Positions 45,870 to 55,893 of a stretch of 64,000 nucleotides of DNA are shown here, in pieces. The translations under genes and the position numbers were made by a program. The notes below the pieces were generated by a model. That model ran no database searches. It was given only the letters and a program-made list of their open reading frames with translations, and was not told the DNA's origin. This stretch comes from Mesorhizobium sp. B2-1-8 (GTDB lineage Bacteria > Pseudomonadota > Alphaproteobacteria > Rhizobiales > Rhizobiaceae), in contig NZ_CP083952.1 in assembly GCF_006442545.2 (NCBI RefSeq), positions 744,001-808,000 of the forward strand, in the 5' to 3' direction. How positions within the stretch are numbered: the stretch's first letter is position 1; each line of letters starts with the position of its first letter.

Positions 45870-46865
45870 ATGCCGCAAGACATCAGCCATGAACCCGTCA
45901 TCGCCGTGCTCCTGCCTTGCTACAATGAGGAGCTGACCATCGCCGAGGTGGTGCGGCGATTCCGCGAGACGCTGCCTGCGGCGACCATCTACGTCTACGA
46001 CAACAATTCGAAGGATCTGACGGCCCTGCGCGCCCGCGCGGCCGGCGCCATCGTGGTTCGCGAGCCGCGCCAGGGCAAGGGCAATGTGGTGCGGCGCATG
46101 TTCGCCGACATCGACGCCGACATCTATCTGATGGCCGACGGCGACGGCACTTATGCGCCCGACGACGCGCCGCAGCTGATCAACACGCTCTTGACCGAGC
46201 GTTGCGACATGGTGGTGGGGACTAGGCGCGGCGTCACCGACGATGCCGGCCGCGCCGGGCATGCCTTCGGCAACCGGGTCTTCAACGGCCTCTACAAATG
46301 GCTGTTCGGCAACGATTTCACCGACATCTTCTCCGGCTACCGCGTCTTCACCAGGCGTTTCGTCAAGAGCTTTCCCGCCGTCTCCGGCGGCTTCGAGATC
46401 GAGACCGAAATGTCGGTGCACGCCTCGCAGCTCAAATTGCCGGTCAGCGAAATCGCGCTCGACTACGGCCGCCGGCCGGAAGGCTCGTCGTCGAAGCTGT
46501 CGACCTTCCGCGACGGCGCCAGGATCCTGTGGATGTTCGCCATGCTGATGAAGGAGACGCAACCGCTGCGCTTCTTCGGCGCCTTTTCGCTGTTCTTCCT
46601 GGCTTCGAGCCTGTTCCTGATGGCGCCGGTGCTGGTCGAATTCGCCGAAACCGGCCTCGTTCCGCGCATGCCGACATGGGTGCTGTCGGTCGGCCTGCTG
46701 CTTCTGTCGATGCTGGCGGCGGTGACCGGACTGATCCTCGATTCGGTCTCGCGTGGGCGCGCCGAACAGAAGCGGATCTTCTATCTCTCCATGCCTTCGG
46801 GCCGTGTCCAGCGCCGCACGGGCGACGTGGTGCAGAAGCCGGGCAAGGCCTCGCGCGCGGCCTGA
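45870..46865 (+). CDS. Family 2 glycosyltransferase with two C-terminal membrane helices (GtrB/DPM-like)
   Basis: 331 residues. GT2 nucleotide-sugar domain: AVLLPCYNEELTI at residue 12, the metal-binding DGDG at 90-93, and GNDFTDIFSGYRVF. Two helices (about 235-258 and 272-295) anchor it in the inner membrane. This is the layout of polyprenyl-phosphate hexose synthases. gtrA starts 3 bp after its stop, so the two act together. Confidence 0.9.
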   Translation: MPQDISHEPVIAVLLPCYNEELTIAEVVRRFRETLPAATIYVYDNNSKDLTALRARAAGAIVVREPRQGKGNVVRRMFADIDADIYLMADGDGTYAPDDAPQLINTLLTERCDMVVGTRRGVTDDAGRAGHAFGNRVFNGLYKWLFGNDFTDIFSGYRVFTRRFVKSFPAVSGGFEIETEMSVHASQLKLPVSEIALDYGRRPEGSSSKLSTFRDGARILWMFAMLMKETQPLRFFGAFSLFFLASSLFLMAPVLVEFAETGLVPRMPTWVLSVGLLLLSMLAAVTGLILDSVSRGRAEQKRIFYLSMPSGRVQRRTGDVVQKPGKASRAA

Positions 46866-46868
46866 ACG

Positions 46869-47243
46869 ATGCAACGCGTCGTCCGCTTTGTCTTCGCAGG
46901 CGGCATCGGCTTCGTCTCGGACGCGGCGGCGCTGTGGCTGCTGCTCGCCGTCACGCCGCTCGGGCCCTTCGTCAGCCGCATCCTGTCGATCGGCTTTGCG
47001 CTCTGCGTCACCTGGCAGATCAACCGGCATCTGACCTTCTCGCCGTCGAGCAGGGGAATGACAAGGGAAGGCGCCCGCTATGGCGGCGTCGGCGTCGCCA
47101 CCAGCATCGTCAACTATGCCGTCTATTCGGCCATCCTGTTTGCGGTGCCGGCAATCTCGCCTCTCGTGGCTCTCGCCATCGCTTCGCTGGTGGCCATGGC
47201 GCTGTCCTTCCTGGGTTACTCGCGGCTGGTCTTCGACCGTTAG
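46869..47243 (+). CDS. GtrA-like membrane protein, probable lipid-linked sugar flippase
   Basis: 124 residues with four hydrophobic helices, the standard GtrA size. [21 protein letters not shown] opens the protein and [10 protein letters not shown] is the family signature after helix two. It probably flips the polyprenyl-linked sugar made by the preceding GT2 enzyme. The start lies 3 bp past the GT2 stop. Confidence 0.9.
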   Translation: MQRVVRFVFAGGIGFVSDAAALWLLLAVTPLGPFVSRILSIGFALCVTWQINRHLTFSPSSRGMTREGARYGGVGVATSIVNYAVYSAILFAVPAISPLVALAIASLVAMALSFLGYSRLVFDR

Positions 47244-47364
47244 CGGCGTGGCCCGATTGGCAGAAGGCGCCGCGACGCTTATATCGCTGTCAATTCAAAA
47301 GTGTTGGAGCGTCCTTGTCCATCCAAGGGGATGCACGTCGCTCCAATTGCGCTGGGAACCTGCC

Positions 47365-48309
47365 ATGAAGCTCAAAATCGCCGTCCAGATGGACCATGTC
47401 TCCACCGTGTCGATCGCCGGCGACACCTCGTTCGCGCTGTCGCTGGAAGCGCAGCGGCGCGGTCATCAATTGTTCCACTACACCCCAGACCAGCTGTCGC
47501 TGCGCGACGGCAAGGTGTTTGCCCGCGTCGAGGAGATGCAGGTGCGCGACGAGAAGGGCAGCCATTACTCGCTGGGCGAAAAGGTGCGCACCGATCTGTC
47601 GGAGATGGACGTCATCCTGCTGCGCCAGGACCCGCCCTTCGACATGAACTACATCACCACGACCCACATCTTGGAGCGTATCCATCCGAAGACGCTGGTC
47701 GTCAACGACCCGGCCTGGGTGCGCAACAGCCCGGAAAAGATCTTCGTCACCGAGTTTTCCGACCTGATGCCGGACACGCTGATCACCAAGGATCCGCTCG
47801 AGGTCGCCGCCTTCCGCAAGGAATTCGGCGACATCATCGTCAAGCCGCTCTACGGCAATGGCGGCGCCGGCATCTTCCATCTGCTGGAAGGCGACCGCAA
47901 CCTCGCCTCGCTGCTCGAAATGTTCGGCCAGTTGTTCCGCGAGCCCTATATCGTGCAGCGCTACCTGAAGGATGTGCGCAAGGGCGACAAACGCATCATC
48001 CTGATCGACGGCGAGCCGGTTGGCGCCATCAACCGGGTGCCGGCGGAGCACGATTCGCGCTCCAACATGCATGTCGGCGGCCGAGCCGAGAAGACCGAGC
48101 TGACCGAACGCGAGCGCGAGATATGCGCCCGCATCGGACCGTCGCTGAGGGAACGCGGCTTCATCCTGGTCGGCATCGACGTGATCGGCGACTACATGAC
48201 CGAGATCAACGTCACCTCGCCGACCGGCGTGCGCGAAGTGCAACGCTTCGGCGGCGCCGACATCGCCAGTCTTTTCTGGGATTGCGTTGAAGGCAAGCGG
48301 CGACTCTAG
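47365..48309 (+). CDS. gshB: Glutathione synthetase
   Basis: 314 residues from ATG 47365 ([13 protein letters not shown]). The frame is open upstream to 47080 across the gtrA gene but without family similarity. ATP-grasp enzyme joining gamma-glutamylcysteine and glycine. Motifs: [48 protein letters not shown] and the metal site [12 protein letters not shown]. It appears to have its own promoter. Confidence 0.95.
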   Translation: MKLKIAVQMDHVSTVSIAGDTSFALSLEAQRRGHQLFHYTPDQLSLRDGKVFARVEEMQVRDEKGSHYSLGEKVRTDLSEMDVILLRQDPPFDMNYITTTHILERIHPKTLVVNDPAWVRNSPEKIFVTEFSDLMPDTLITKDPLEVAAFRKEFGDIIVKPLYGNGGAGIFHLLEGDRNLASLLEMFGQLFREPYIVQRYLKDVRKGDKRIILIDGEPVGAINRVPAEHDSRSNMHVGGRAEKTELTEREREICARIGPSLRERGFILVGIDVIGDYMTEINVTSPTGVREVQRFGGADIASLFWDCVEGKRRL

Positions 48310-48397
48310 GCAGCGCCCCGACCTTTGGTTACCGCCTGTTGCCGCGGGCAGCACGACAATGACCCCGCCACGCAGCCGGCTGACCGACCGCGCTATT

Positions 48398-49003
48398 TCA
48401 TTTCCGCGCCGCCGTGACCAACGTTCTGATCGCCCAGCGCTTCACGTCACGCGCTTCCGCATCGTCGAGCTGCAAAACATCCTTGCACACCACCATGGCC
48501 TCAGGCCCGAGGATGAGCGCAAGCGCCTTCGCAAGCCTGTCGAGGTCCTCCGGGTGGTACCAATCACGTGCCGGCTCGAGCGCCGCCTCGATCAGCGGTG
48601 TGCGTCGGTTCTGGCGGGCAGGGAGGTCGCCATCCTCGACGGCTCTGGCCCGGCGCTCGATTGACTGGGCCAGCATTGCACGGAGCGCGGGCTCATTCGC
48701 GAGGATCATGTCATGCAGGACCCGGTCGGCGCGCTCAACGCGCGCCACCGGATCAGTCGAGGATTCATGCTCGAACAGTTCTTCCGGCCCGGGCACAGCG
48801 ATGTCGATGGAGGCTTCCAGGAGCAGCGCGTCGATGCTCGGGAAGTAGCGGTAGGCGGTGGCTCGTGAGACCAGCGCCTCCGCCGCTACATCTTCGAGTG
48901 CCGGCTGGCGGCCCTGTTTCATGAGCCGCGTCGCGGCTTCAAGCAGGTCCTTGCGGGTCCGCCGCCGTTGGTTCGGCCGTCCGGCCTTACCCGCTCGGGT
49001 CAT
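48398..49003 (-). CDS. TetR-family regulator
   Basis: 201 residues. N-terminal helix-turn-helix: ALEDVAAEALVSRATAYRYF (about 35-54) then SIDALLLEA. The C-terminal half is helical with no named ligand domain. The SnoaL-like gene ends 3 bp upstream of its start on the same strand, so it likely controls that small operon. Confidence 0.9.
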   Translation of the reverse strand: MTRAGKAGRPNQRRRTRKDLLEAATRLMKQGRQPALEDVAAEALVSRATAYRYFPSIDALLLEASIDIAVPGPEELFEHESSTDPVARVERADRVLHDMILANEPALRAMLAQSIERRARAVEDGDLPARQNRRTPLIEAALEPARDWYHPEDLDRLAKALALILGPEAMVVCKDVLQLDDAEARDVKRWAIRTLVTAARK

Positions 49004-49006
49004 TGA

Positions 49007-49441
49007 TCAGTCCTGTGGCAGTTGCCGAATGATTGCTGCAAGGTCGAGCCAGACATTTTCCCGCTTGATGTCGCCCTGGCCGTTGAACTCTATGACATGG
49101 AGCAGCCGGAACTCCAAAGGACGATTGCGGCCTTCAAGCCCAAAGGGCCGGCCTGACGCGCGGCCCCGCCATAGTGACTCATCCACGAGGAAGCCATCGC
49201 CGTAAAGCCTCTTGACGCAATCGACCGAGCTTTCCGCCAGATCGGAAAACGTCGCCTGGTAGAAGGAGCGGGCAGCATCGCGTCCATGTGAGGGTCCGAA
49301 GGGCCAGCCGACAACGTCATGCTCGACGTCTTCGGACAGGGTCCGCAGCACGCCTTCGACGTTGTCGCTTGCCTCGAAGCCGAAATGCTCGTCAATCTTC
49401 CGATCCATGTCCTTGGGGGTAAGCATCATCTTGGTTCTCAT
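49007..49441 (-). CDS. SnoaL-like / NTF2-fold protein
   Basis: 144 residues. The pattern of an N-terminal helix, VEGVLRTLSEDVEHDVVGWP, GRDAARSFYQATFSDL, and the late strands FRLLHVIEFNGQGDIKRENVWLD fits the SnoaL/NTF2-like fold. Such proteins range from polyketide cyclases to small hydrolases. No substrate can be given. The TetR gene follows by 3 bp. Confidence 0.75.
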   Translation of the reverse strand: MRTKMMLTPKDMDRKIDEHFGFEASDNVEGVLRTLSEDVEHDVVGWPFGPSHGRDAARSFYQATFSDLAESSVDCVKRLYGDGFLVDESLWRGRASGRPFGLEGRNRPLEFRLLHVIEFNGQGDIKRENVWLDLAAIIRQLPQD

Positions 49442-49491
49442 TGTTCGCGGGAATGATGCCGCGGCATCGGCGCGGCGGCGGATTAGCAGTC

Positions 49492-50013
49492 TTACTTCGT
49501 GACGAGCTTGTCGCCGGCCAGACGGGCCTCCGGCGACAGGAAATACATGTGAATGTCGTAGTGCGGAATTTCGTAGCCATGGTGGCCGTTTGGCTCGAAC
49601 CCGATATCGATGTGATTGATGGGAGGCTGCCGCTTGCCGTCAAACCAAGGCACGAGCTTGTTGTGGGAGACGCCTTCGGCGAAATCCTTCTGTGAAATCA
49701 TGTACTCCATGCAGGTGATGTGGCCCTCGATCACACAGTAGATGGGTCCGAAGGGCAGATTGGCCGGGTTCGCCCAATGCTCGCCCACGCCGGGCACATA
49801 GGGTGAAATCTGCACCACGCCGGCAGGCAGGACCCGGGTTCTCGGCAGTTGACTAAGTTCGGCCTTCAACGATCCGGCAGACGCGCCGCTCGCGGCGCCC
49901 ATGGCGAGCCCAATTGGCAGCGCCGCTACGAGCAACATTCGAAGGATCGGCCCAGGGGGCGTCCAACGATGATGTTCAGAGGCATCGGAATGAAATGCTC
50001 GGGTCGAAAACAT
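49492..50013 (-). CDS. Exported protein of unknown function with His-rich motif
   Basis: 173 residues from ATG 50013 (AGGGA upstream; an earlier ATG at 50055 is less likely). A hydrophobic segment ILRMLLVAALPIGLAMGAAS (about 24-43) after a polar start suggests a signal peptide or anchor. The body has YCVIEGHITCMEYMIS and HIDIGFEPNGHHGYEIPHYD, a His/Asp/Glu cluster that might bind metal. Proteins with PHYDIHMY-like motifs exist but I cannot assign a function. Confidence 0.7.
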   Translation of the reverse strand: MFSTRAFHSDASEHHRWTPPGPILRMLLVAALPIGLAMGAASGASAGSLKAELSQLPRTRVLPAGVVQISPYVPGVGEHWANPANLPFGPIYCVIEGHITCMEYMISQKDFAEGVSHNKLVPWFDGKRQPPINHIDIGFEPNGHHGYEIPHYDIHMYFLSPEARLAGDKLVTK

Positions 50014-50238
50014 GTGGTGTGATCCCTGGGTGAGATTGAACGATGGGCACCTCATAATGAGATTTCTGTCTCATTGCAATAATAATCTTATTAGGAGACG
50101 ATGGTTTTGACATCCCGGGACACTGGACGCGGGTCGGCCGCGGCAGCTATCGCGCCGATCTCCGGCGAGGGCTGGGGTGTTGGTCTGATCTCACCTGATC
50201 GCAGCGTGGCGGACGGACTTCGTTCAGGGCCCGGACAG

Positions 50239-50440
50239 TTGGTGGCGGGTTCGCACAATGGCTCCCGGCCTCGTGGCGGCCGATGTCCCGCTGATGAATC
50301 GCGCCGGGCGGCATGCAGATCGTCGGCCTGCCCGACAGGGCGGTGACTGCGGGCGCGGACAGGCGGCGCTCCAGGCATCGGCGGCGGACCTGCCCAGGGA
50401 AGGCAGCCGTTACCACCTGCCGACCGCGCTCGGCCTGGAG
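50239..50440 (+). pseudogene. Decayed fragment of the comM 5' region
   Basis: From TTGGTGGCGGGTTCGCACA onward this stretch follows the first 75 or so codons of intact comM (51273), with mismatches and deletions. Clear blocks are ATCGTCGGCCTGCC (residues IVGLPD in comM) and GGGAAGGCAGCC followed by ACCTGCCGACCGCGCTCGG (KEGSHYDLPIALG in comM). Frames are broken and the similarity ends just before the cupin gene. The rest of the 50014-50451 gap shows no gene. It is a relic of a partial duplication or of a displaced comM. Confidence 0.75.
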
Positions 50441-50451
50441 CCTACATCTTA

Positions 50452-50823
50452 CTATGCCTTGGCATACTGCTCGGCACTCATGACTTCGATGCAGACGAAG
50501 CGCTCGTTGCCTTCCACCCAGGCGTCGTGGCCCGGCGGAATCGTATAGGACGTGCCTTGCCCAAACGTTTTCTGGGTTCCGTCATTCATTTTGATGGTGA
50601 TGGTTCCCGAGACGACGTAGCCGACATGCGAAACCTGACAACTGTCGGTCTTGACCACCGGCTTCACGCATTCGGACCATTTCCAGCCCGGCTCCATGTT
50701 GAGCCGGCCCAACGTATAGCCGGGAAGGCGCACCACTTCGACGCGCGTCTTGTCCGGCGTGCGAACTTCATCCGGGCTGTTGTGAGACTTGGACGCAAAT
50801 TTGCTGACTTCCACACCGGCCAT
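50452..50823 (-). CDS. Small cupin-domain protein
   Basis: 123 residues. Cupin motif 1 region SHVGYVVSGTITIKMNDG (about 67-84) and motif 2 TSYTIPPGHDAWVEGNE (about 92-108) form a single beta-barrel. Metal ligands are incomplete compared with classic cupins (one His in each motif). The role is unknown. It lies between the comM relic and intact comM, transcribed away from comM. Confidence 0.85.
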   Translation of the reverse strand: MAGVEVSKFASKSHNSPDEVRTPDKTRVEVVRLPGYTLGRLNMEPGWKWSECVKPVVKTDSCQVSHVGYVVSGTITIKMNDGTQKTFGQGTSYTIPPGHDAWVEGNERFVCIEVMSAEQYAKA

Positions 50824-51272
50824 GTCATCCTCCCTGTACTCGACGCGGAGCCTGACGTTGCGATTGTCGGAACCGCGACGGATTCATATCCCATTTGGAG
50901 CCGGCATACAATTATAAGCAGTTGCTAAAATATATACTGACCGTGCCCGCTCCTCTCCTCTGCGGCGCCGGGTCGAATGGCCTGTTTTCATTTTGTCTTA
51001 ACCATGTTCCGCTTTCTGCAACCGCATACAAGCGCTGTGCAGCCGGGGCGGTTACAGGTTCCGGAGATGTTCCGGGTTTGATCGGGGGGCCAGTGGAACC
51101 CTTGCGTGGGGGACAAACCGAGGGCGAGGGGAGGGCTAGCCTTTTCCACGAAATCCGTCCTTTTTGTTCTTGTATTGTTCTTGCCTAAGCCTGAAATCTG
51201 TGGTTGTCTTGCGTTGACGTCGCTCGCGGCCTGTTCACAAGGCCCGCGGCGAGCCGGCATCGGGGGCAGAAA
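50824..51272. other. Intergenic region upstream of comM, no gene recognised
   Basis: About 450 bp divergent region. It is less GC-rich than its surroundings around 50905-50940. A T-rich run (51158-51182) could be promoter-related. Short open frames here lack ribosome sites or family similarity. No repeat element was recognised. Confidence 0.5.
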
Positions 51273-52805
51273 ATGGTGGCGCGGGTTCGTACGGTCGCTT
51301 TCCAGGGCATCGAGGCCGTGCCGGTCGACGTGCAGGTGATGATCGCGCCCGGCAAGGTCAACATGCACATCGTCGGCCTGCCGGACAAGGCGGTGGCCGA
51401 GAGCCGCGAACGGGTCCAGGCGGCCCTGCACGCGTCGGGCCTGTCGATGCCATCGAAGAAAGTAACGATCAATTTGGCGCCCGCCGACTTGCCCAAGGAA
51501 GGCAGCCATTACGATCTGCCGATCGCACTCGGGCTGATGGCGGCTCTCGGCGCCATTCCGGGCGACATGCTGGCCGGCTATGTCGTGCTCGGCGAACTGT
51601 CGCTAGACGGCACCATTACGGCGGTCGCCGGTGCCTTGCCGGCGGCGATCGGCGCCAATGCCGAGGGCAAGGGCCTGATCTGCCCGTTCGCCTGCGGCCC
51701 GGAAGCGGCCTGGGCGGGGCGGGAATTCGACATTCTGGCGCCGCGCAGCCTGATTGCCATAGCCAACCATTTCCGCGGCACGCAGGTGCTGTCTCGCCCC
51801 GAAGCCGGCATCCATGCCTCGGCCCGCGACCTGCCCGACCTTGCCGACATCAAGGGCCAGGAGACGGCGAAGCGCGCGCTGGAGGTGGCGGCCGCCGGCG
51901 GCCACAATCTCCTGATGATCGGTCCGCCCGGTTCCGGCAAATCGATGCTTGCGCAGCGTTTGCCGTCGATCCTGCCGCCGCTGGCGCCGAAGGAATTACT
52001 CGAGGTTTCGATGATCGCCTCGGTGGCTGGCGAGCTCGGCGAGGGCAAGCTGACCGACCGGCGGCCGTTCCGCGCTCCGCATCATTCGGCCTCGATGGCG
52101 GCAATGGTGGGCGGCGGCATACGCGCGCGGCCGGGCGAGGTGTCGCTCGCACATCACGGCGTGCTGTTCCTCGACGAGTTCCCCGAATTCACGCCGCAGA
52201 CGCTCGATGCGCTGCGCCAGCCGCTGGAGACCGGCGACTGCATGATCGCCCGAGCCAACCACCGCGTCACCTATCCGGCACGCATCCAGCTGGTGGCGGC
52301 GATGAACCCCTGCCGCTGCGGCATGGCCGGCGAGCCGGGCTATCGCTGCCTGCGCGGCGAGCGCTGCCGCACCGACTACCAGGCGCGCATCTCAGGCCCG
52401 CTGCTCGACCGCATCGATCTCAGGATCGAAGTGCCGGCGGTCTCGGCCAGCGACCTGATCCGGCCCGACCGGGCGGAGAAGAGCGCCGAAGTTGCACTCC
52501 GCGCCGGCCGCGCGTGCACCCTCCAGCGCGAGCGCTTCGAACGGCTCGGCGTCAACAGCGCCACCACCAACGCGCATTGCTCTCCCGCGGTCATCGAGGC
52601 GATCGCCGTGCCGGACGCCGCCGGCCTGTCGCTGCTCAAGGACGCTAGCGAAAAACTCGCCTTTTCCGCCCGCGCCTACCATCGCGTGCTGAAAGTAGCA
52701 CGCACGCTGGCCGATCTCGACGCCAGCGAGACCGTCGGCCGCATCCATTTGGCCGAGGCGATTTCTTATCGGATGAGTGCGGAGCGCGTGGCACAGGCGG
52801 CGTAG
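51273..52805 (+). CDS. comM: ComM/YifB-type magnesium chelatase-like AAA+ protein
   Basis: 510 residues from ATG 51273 (CGGGGGC upstream). ComM is a hexameric helicase aiding DNA integration during transformation in other bacteria. Domains: N-terminal ChlI-like part (about 1-170), AAA+ core with GPPGSGKSML (Walker A) and GVLFLDEFPEF (Walker B), a Cys4 patch NPCRCGMAGEPGYRCLRGERC, and a C-terminal ATPase-associated region. A degraded copy of its first quarter lies 1 kb upstream. Confidence 0.95.
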   Translation: MVARVRTVAFQGIEAVPVDVQVMIAPGKVNMHIVGLPDKAVAESRERVQAALHASGLSMPSKKVTINLAPADLPKEGSHYDLPIALGLMAALGAIPGDMLAGYVVLGELSLDGTITAVAGALPAAIGANAEGKGLICPFACGPEAAWAGREFDILAPRSLIAIANHFRGTQVLSRPEAGIHASARDLPDLADIKGQETAKRALEVAAAGGHNLLMIGPPGSGKSMLAQRLPSILPPLAPKELLEVSMIASVAGELGEGKLTDRRPFRAPHHSASMAAMVGGGIRARPGEVSLAHHGVLFLDEFPEFTPQTLDALRQPLETGDCMIARANHRVTYPARIQLVAAMNPCRCGMAGEPGYRCLRGERCRTDYQARISGPLLDRIDLRIEVPAVSASDLIRPDRAEKSAEVALRAGRACTLQRERFERLGVNSATTNAHCSPAVIEAIAVPDAAGLSLLKDASEKLAFSARAYHRVLKVARTLADLDASETVGRIHLAEAISYRMSAERVAQAA

Positions 52806-52890
52806 ACGCCACCCTCGAATGCACTCGACGATGTGCGTTTCGCGCCGAAGGGTGCATGCTATGATGGCGCGTGGCTAATCGGGGGCGTGG

Positions 52891-53406
52891 ATGATTTCAG
52901 TTTCACCGGCGCGCAGCGCCGAAGATTTCGTGATCATGGCCATGCTCTGCCGCAGGCTTGCGCAATGGGATGTCGACGCGTCCGCACCTCATGGCGTCTC
53001 GGAGGAGGATGTAAGGGCGCTCTTCCAGCCTGAAACCAGCGGCCTTCAACTGGCATCGCAATTCGGCGCGCCGAATGCCGTGGCGTTCGTTGCTCGGTCG
53101 GGAACCCTGCCGGCGGGTTGCCTCGCCTTCGACCAGTTCGGCGACGACACGGTAGAGCTTCACAAGTTCTTTGTCGACGCATCCTTCCGCGGGCAGGGTA
53201 TAGGCCGCGCACTAATGGGTGCCGTGCTGGCGGAAATCGAGAAGGGTCCAGCTCGCACGGTGCTAATCCATACGAGTTTTTACATGAAAAGTGCCGTTGC
53301 TGTGTATGAGGCGTTCGGCTTCAACCCCTGCGCGCCTTTTCGCGAAACCCCGGCGCATGTCAGGCATACTGACGTATTCCTGTCGCGCGCGATCAAAGGC
53401 GTGTGA
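52891..53406 (+). CDS. GNAT-family N-acetyltransferase
   Basis: 171 residues. The acetyl-CoA loop is FRGQGIGRALMGAVL (about 109-123), preceded by LHKFFVDASF and followed by HTSFYMKSAVAVYEAFGF, the usual GNAT ending. The acceptor is unknown. It is convergent with glcB, 6 bp apart, and its start follows comM by 85 bp. Confidence 0.9.
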   Translation: MISVSPARSAEDFVIMAMLCRRLAQWDVDASAPHGVSEEDVRALFQPETSGLQLASQFGAPNAVAFVARSGTLPAGCLAFDQFGDDTVELHKFFVDASFRGQGIGRALMGAVLAEIEKGPARTVLIHTSFYMKSAVAVYEAFGFNPCAPFRETPAHVRHTDVFLSRAIKGV

Positions 53407-53412
53407 GGGCTT

Positions 53413-55593
53413 TCAGGCTGATTCCTGCCTATCGCGCGCCTTCAGCTCCAGCCGCCGCTTATGCAGCACCGGCTCGGTGTAGCCATTTGGCTGGCTCGTC
53501 CCCTCGAACACCAGGTCGCAGGCGGCCTGGAAGGCGATCGAGCTGTCGAAATCCGGCGCCATCGGCCGGTAGAGAGGATCGCCGACATTCTGCAGATCGA
53601 CGATTGCGGCCATGCGCTGCAGTGAATCCCTGACCTGGATCTCCGAGCAGACCTTGTGGCGCAGCCAGTTGGCGATGTGCTGCGAGGAGATGCGCAGCGT
53701 GGCGCGGTCTTCCATCAGGCCGACATCATTGATGTCAGGAACCTTGGAGCAGCCGACGCCCTGGTCGATCCAGCGCACGACATAGCCCAGAATGCCTTGC
53801 GCGTTGTTGTCGAGTTCGCGCTGGATCTCGTCGGGCGTCCAGTTAGGCCGCACGGCCACCGGCACCGACAGGATGTCGTCGAGCCTGGCCTTCGGCCGGC
53901 TCTTCAGCGCCGCCTGCACGGCGTGCACGTCGACCTTGTGATAGTGCGTGGCGTGCAGCGTCGCCGCCGTCGGCGACGGTACCCAGGCGGTGTTGGCGCC
54001 GGCCTTGGGGTGCGCGATCTTCTCGACCAGCATGGCCGCCATCAAATCCGGCATTGCCCACATGCCCTTGCCGATCTGGGCATGGCCGGCGAGCCCGCAT
54101 TCGAGACCGGTGTCGACATTCCAGGCTTCGTAGGCGGAAATCCAGGCGGCCTGCTTCATGTCGCCCTTGCGGATCATCGGGCCGGCTTCCATCGAGGTGT
54201 GGATCTCGTCGCCGGTGCGGTCGAGGAAGCCGGTGTTGATGAACACCACGCGCTCGCGTGCCGCGCGGATCGCCTCCTTGAGGTTGATCGTGGTGCGCCG
54301 CTCCTCGTCCATGATGCCCATCTTGATGGTGTTCCGGGCCATGCCGAGCAAAGCTTCGACTCGGTCGAAGATGTCGACCGCGAAGGCGACCTCCTCCGGC
54401 CCGTGCATCTTCGGCTTCACCACATACATAGAGCCGGCGCGGGAGTTCATCCGCCGCCCCTTCGGCCCGACATCGTGCAGCGCGATCAGCGCCGTTATCG
54501 CGGCGTCCATGATGCCTTCCGGCACCTCGCTGCCGTCGCGGTCCAGGATCGCCGGATTGGTCATGAGGTGGCCGACATTCCTGACCAGCATCAATGAGCG
54601 GCCAGGCACGGTCAGCGTGCCGCCGGCAGGCGCGGTATAGACGCGATCGGGGTTGAGCTTGCGGACGAAACTCTTGCCGCCCTTGCTGATCTCTTCGGCC
54701 AAATCGCCCTTCATCAGGCCGAGCCAGTTGCGGTAGACGACGACCTTATCCTCAGCGTCCACCGCCGCGACCGAATCCTCGCAGTCCTGGATGGTGGTCA
54801 GCGCCGATTCCAGGATGACGTCGGCAATGCCTGCCGGATCGGTGCGGCCGATCTGGTTGGCGCGGTCGATCAGGATCTCGACATGCAGCCCGTTTTTCAC
54901 CAGGAGCACGGCTTGCGGATTAGGGGCGTCGCCGCGATAGCCGACGAATTGCCTGGGGTCGGCCAGCGTCGTCGAGCCGGCGCCTTCGCCGACCTTCAGC
55001 GCGCCGTTCGCGACGGACAACCCGTTGACGCCGGCCCATTTGCCCGTGGTCAACGGCACCGACTGGTCGAGAAAGTCCTTGGCCCAGGCGATGACCTTGG
55101 CGCCGCGCGCCGGGTTGAACCCCTTGCCCTTCTGCGCGCCGTCCGTTTCGGGAATGGCGTCGGTGCCGTAGAGCGCGTCGTAGAGCGAGCCCCAGCGCGC
55201 ATTGGCGGCGTTGAGCGCATAGCGCGCGTTCATCACCGGCACGACGAGCTGCGGCCCGGCGACGACGGCGATTTCCGGATCGACATTGTCGGTCGAGACG
55301 CTGAAGGCCGGTCCTTCGGGAACGAGATAGCCGATCTCCTTCAGGAACGCCTTGTAGGCCTCCATGTCGATGGGCGCGCCATTGTCGCGATACCAGCCGT
55401 CGAGCTTTGCCTGCATGGCGTCGCGTTTTGCCAGCAGCGCCCGGTTCTTGGGCGCGAGATCATGGACGACGGCCGAAAACCCATCCCAGAAGTGCGTCGC
55501 TTCGATGCCGGTGCCGGGTAGCGCTTCGTCGACGACGAAGTCATGCAGCTCGCGGGCAATGCGCAATCCGGCGATCTCGATGCGATCGGTCAT
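53413..55593 (-). CDS. glcB: Malate synthase G
   Basis: 726 residues from ATG 55593 (GGAGAAG upstream). It condenses glyoxylate with acetyl-CoA to malate. The G-isoform length fits. Recognisable segments: [66 protein letters not shown] and the active-site [16 protein letters not shown]. It stands alone, flanked upstream by palindromic element E3. Confidence 0.97.
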   Translation of the reverse strand: MTDRIEIAGLRIARELHDFVVDEALPGTGIEATHFWDGFSAVVHDLAPKNRALLAKRDAMQAKLDGWYRDNGAPIDMEAYKAFLKEIGYLVPEGPAFSVSTDNVDPEIAVVAGPQLVVPVMNARYALNAANARWGSLYDALYGTDAIPETDGAQKGKGFNPARGAKVIAWAKDFLDQSVPLTTGKWAGVNGLSVANGALKVGEGAGSTTLADPRQFVGYRGDAPNPQAVLLVKNGLHVEILIDRANQIGRTDPAGIADVILESALTTIQDCEDSVAAVDAEDKVVVYRNWLGLMKGDLAEEISKGGKSFVRKLNPDRVYTAPAGGTLTVPGRSLMLVRNVGHLMTNPAILDRDGSEVPEGIMDAAITALIALHDVGPKGRRMNSRAGSMYVVKPKMHGPEEVAFAVDIFDRVEALLGMARNTIKMGIMDEERRTTINLKEAIRAARERVVFINTGFLDRTGDEIHTSMEAGPMIRKGDMKQAAWISAYEAWNVDTGLECGLAGHAQIGKGMWAMPDLMAAMLVEKIAHPKAGANTAWVPSPTAATLHATHYHKVDVHAVQAALKSRPKARLDDILSVPVAVRPNWTPDEIQRELDNNAQGILGYVVRWIDQGVGCSKVPDINDVGLMEDRATLRISSQHIANWLRHKVCSEIQVRDSLQRMAAIVDLQNVGDPLYRPMAPDFDSSIAFQAACDLVFEGTSQPNGYTEPVLHKRRLELKARDRQESA

Positions 55594-55692
55594 CAGGGCT
55601 TCTCCAGATGAAAGGCTTTGCGGGGCGTTTGGCATGTCAGGGGTGCAGGGTCAATTCGGCTTAGGGTGAAGGTGGGGCATTTTGGGCGGTTA

Positions 55693-55884
55693 GCCAATCT
55701 CCCCCCTCGTGGGGGAGATGCCCGGCAGGGCAGAGGGGGGCGCGAAGGATCGCCGACGCTGCCCATCTTGCCGTGGAAATGTCATCCCCACCAAAAAGTT
55801 GGAGCAAAGGGAGAACGGAGATGCTGGCGGGACAGCGCCCCCCTCTGGCCTGCCGGCCATCTCCCCCACGAGGGGGGAGATCGC
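55693..55884. repeat. Composite palindromic element E3
   Basis: Arms CCCCCCTCGTGGGGGAGATG with CCCGGCAGGGCAGAGGGG, and the inverse CCCCCCTCTGGCCTGCCGGC with CCCCACGAGGGGGGAG, flank about 90 bp of different core (no GTTGGCGATTGGCGA). It occupies most of the 300-bp gap between the HyuA-like gene and glcB. No gene is supported there. Confidence 0.8.
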
Positions 55885-55893
55885 TCTTCTTCC

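Noticed and set aside
45438..47030. 530-residue open frame opposite the GT2 gene
   Set aside because: Antisense to GT2, gtrA and the GT-C start; composition is Arg/Asp/His-rich and no motif is present.
47080..47364. N-terminal extension of glutathione synthetase by 95 residues
   Set aside because: The extension overlaps gtrA in another frame and lacks similarity; [10 protein letters not shown] at 47365 is the normal family start.
50258..50548. 96-residue open frame starting MAPGLVAADVPL
   Set aside because: It runs through the decayed comM copy and then antisense into the cupin gene; it is not a gene of its own.
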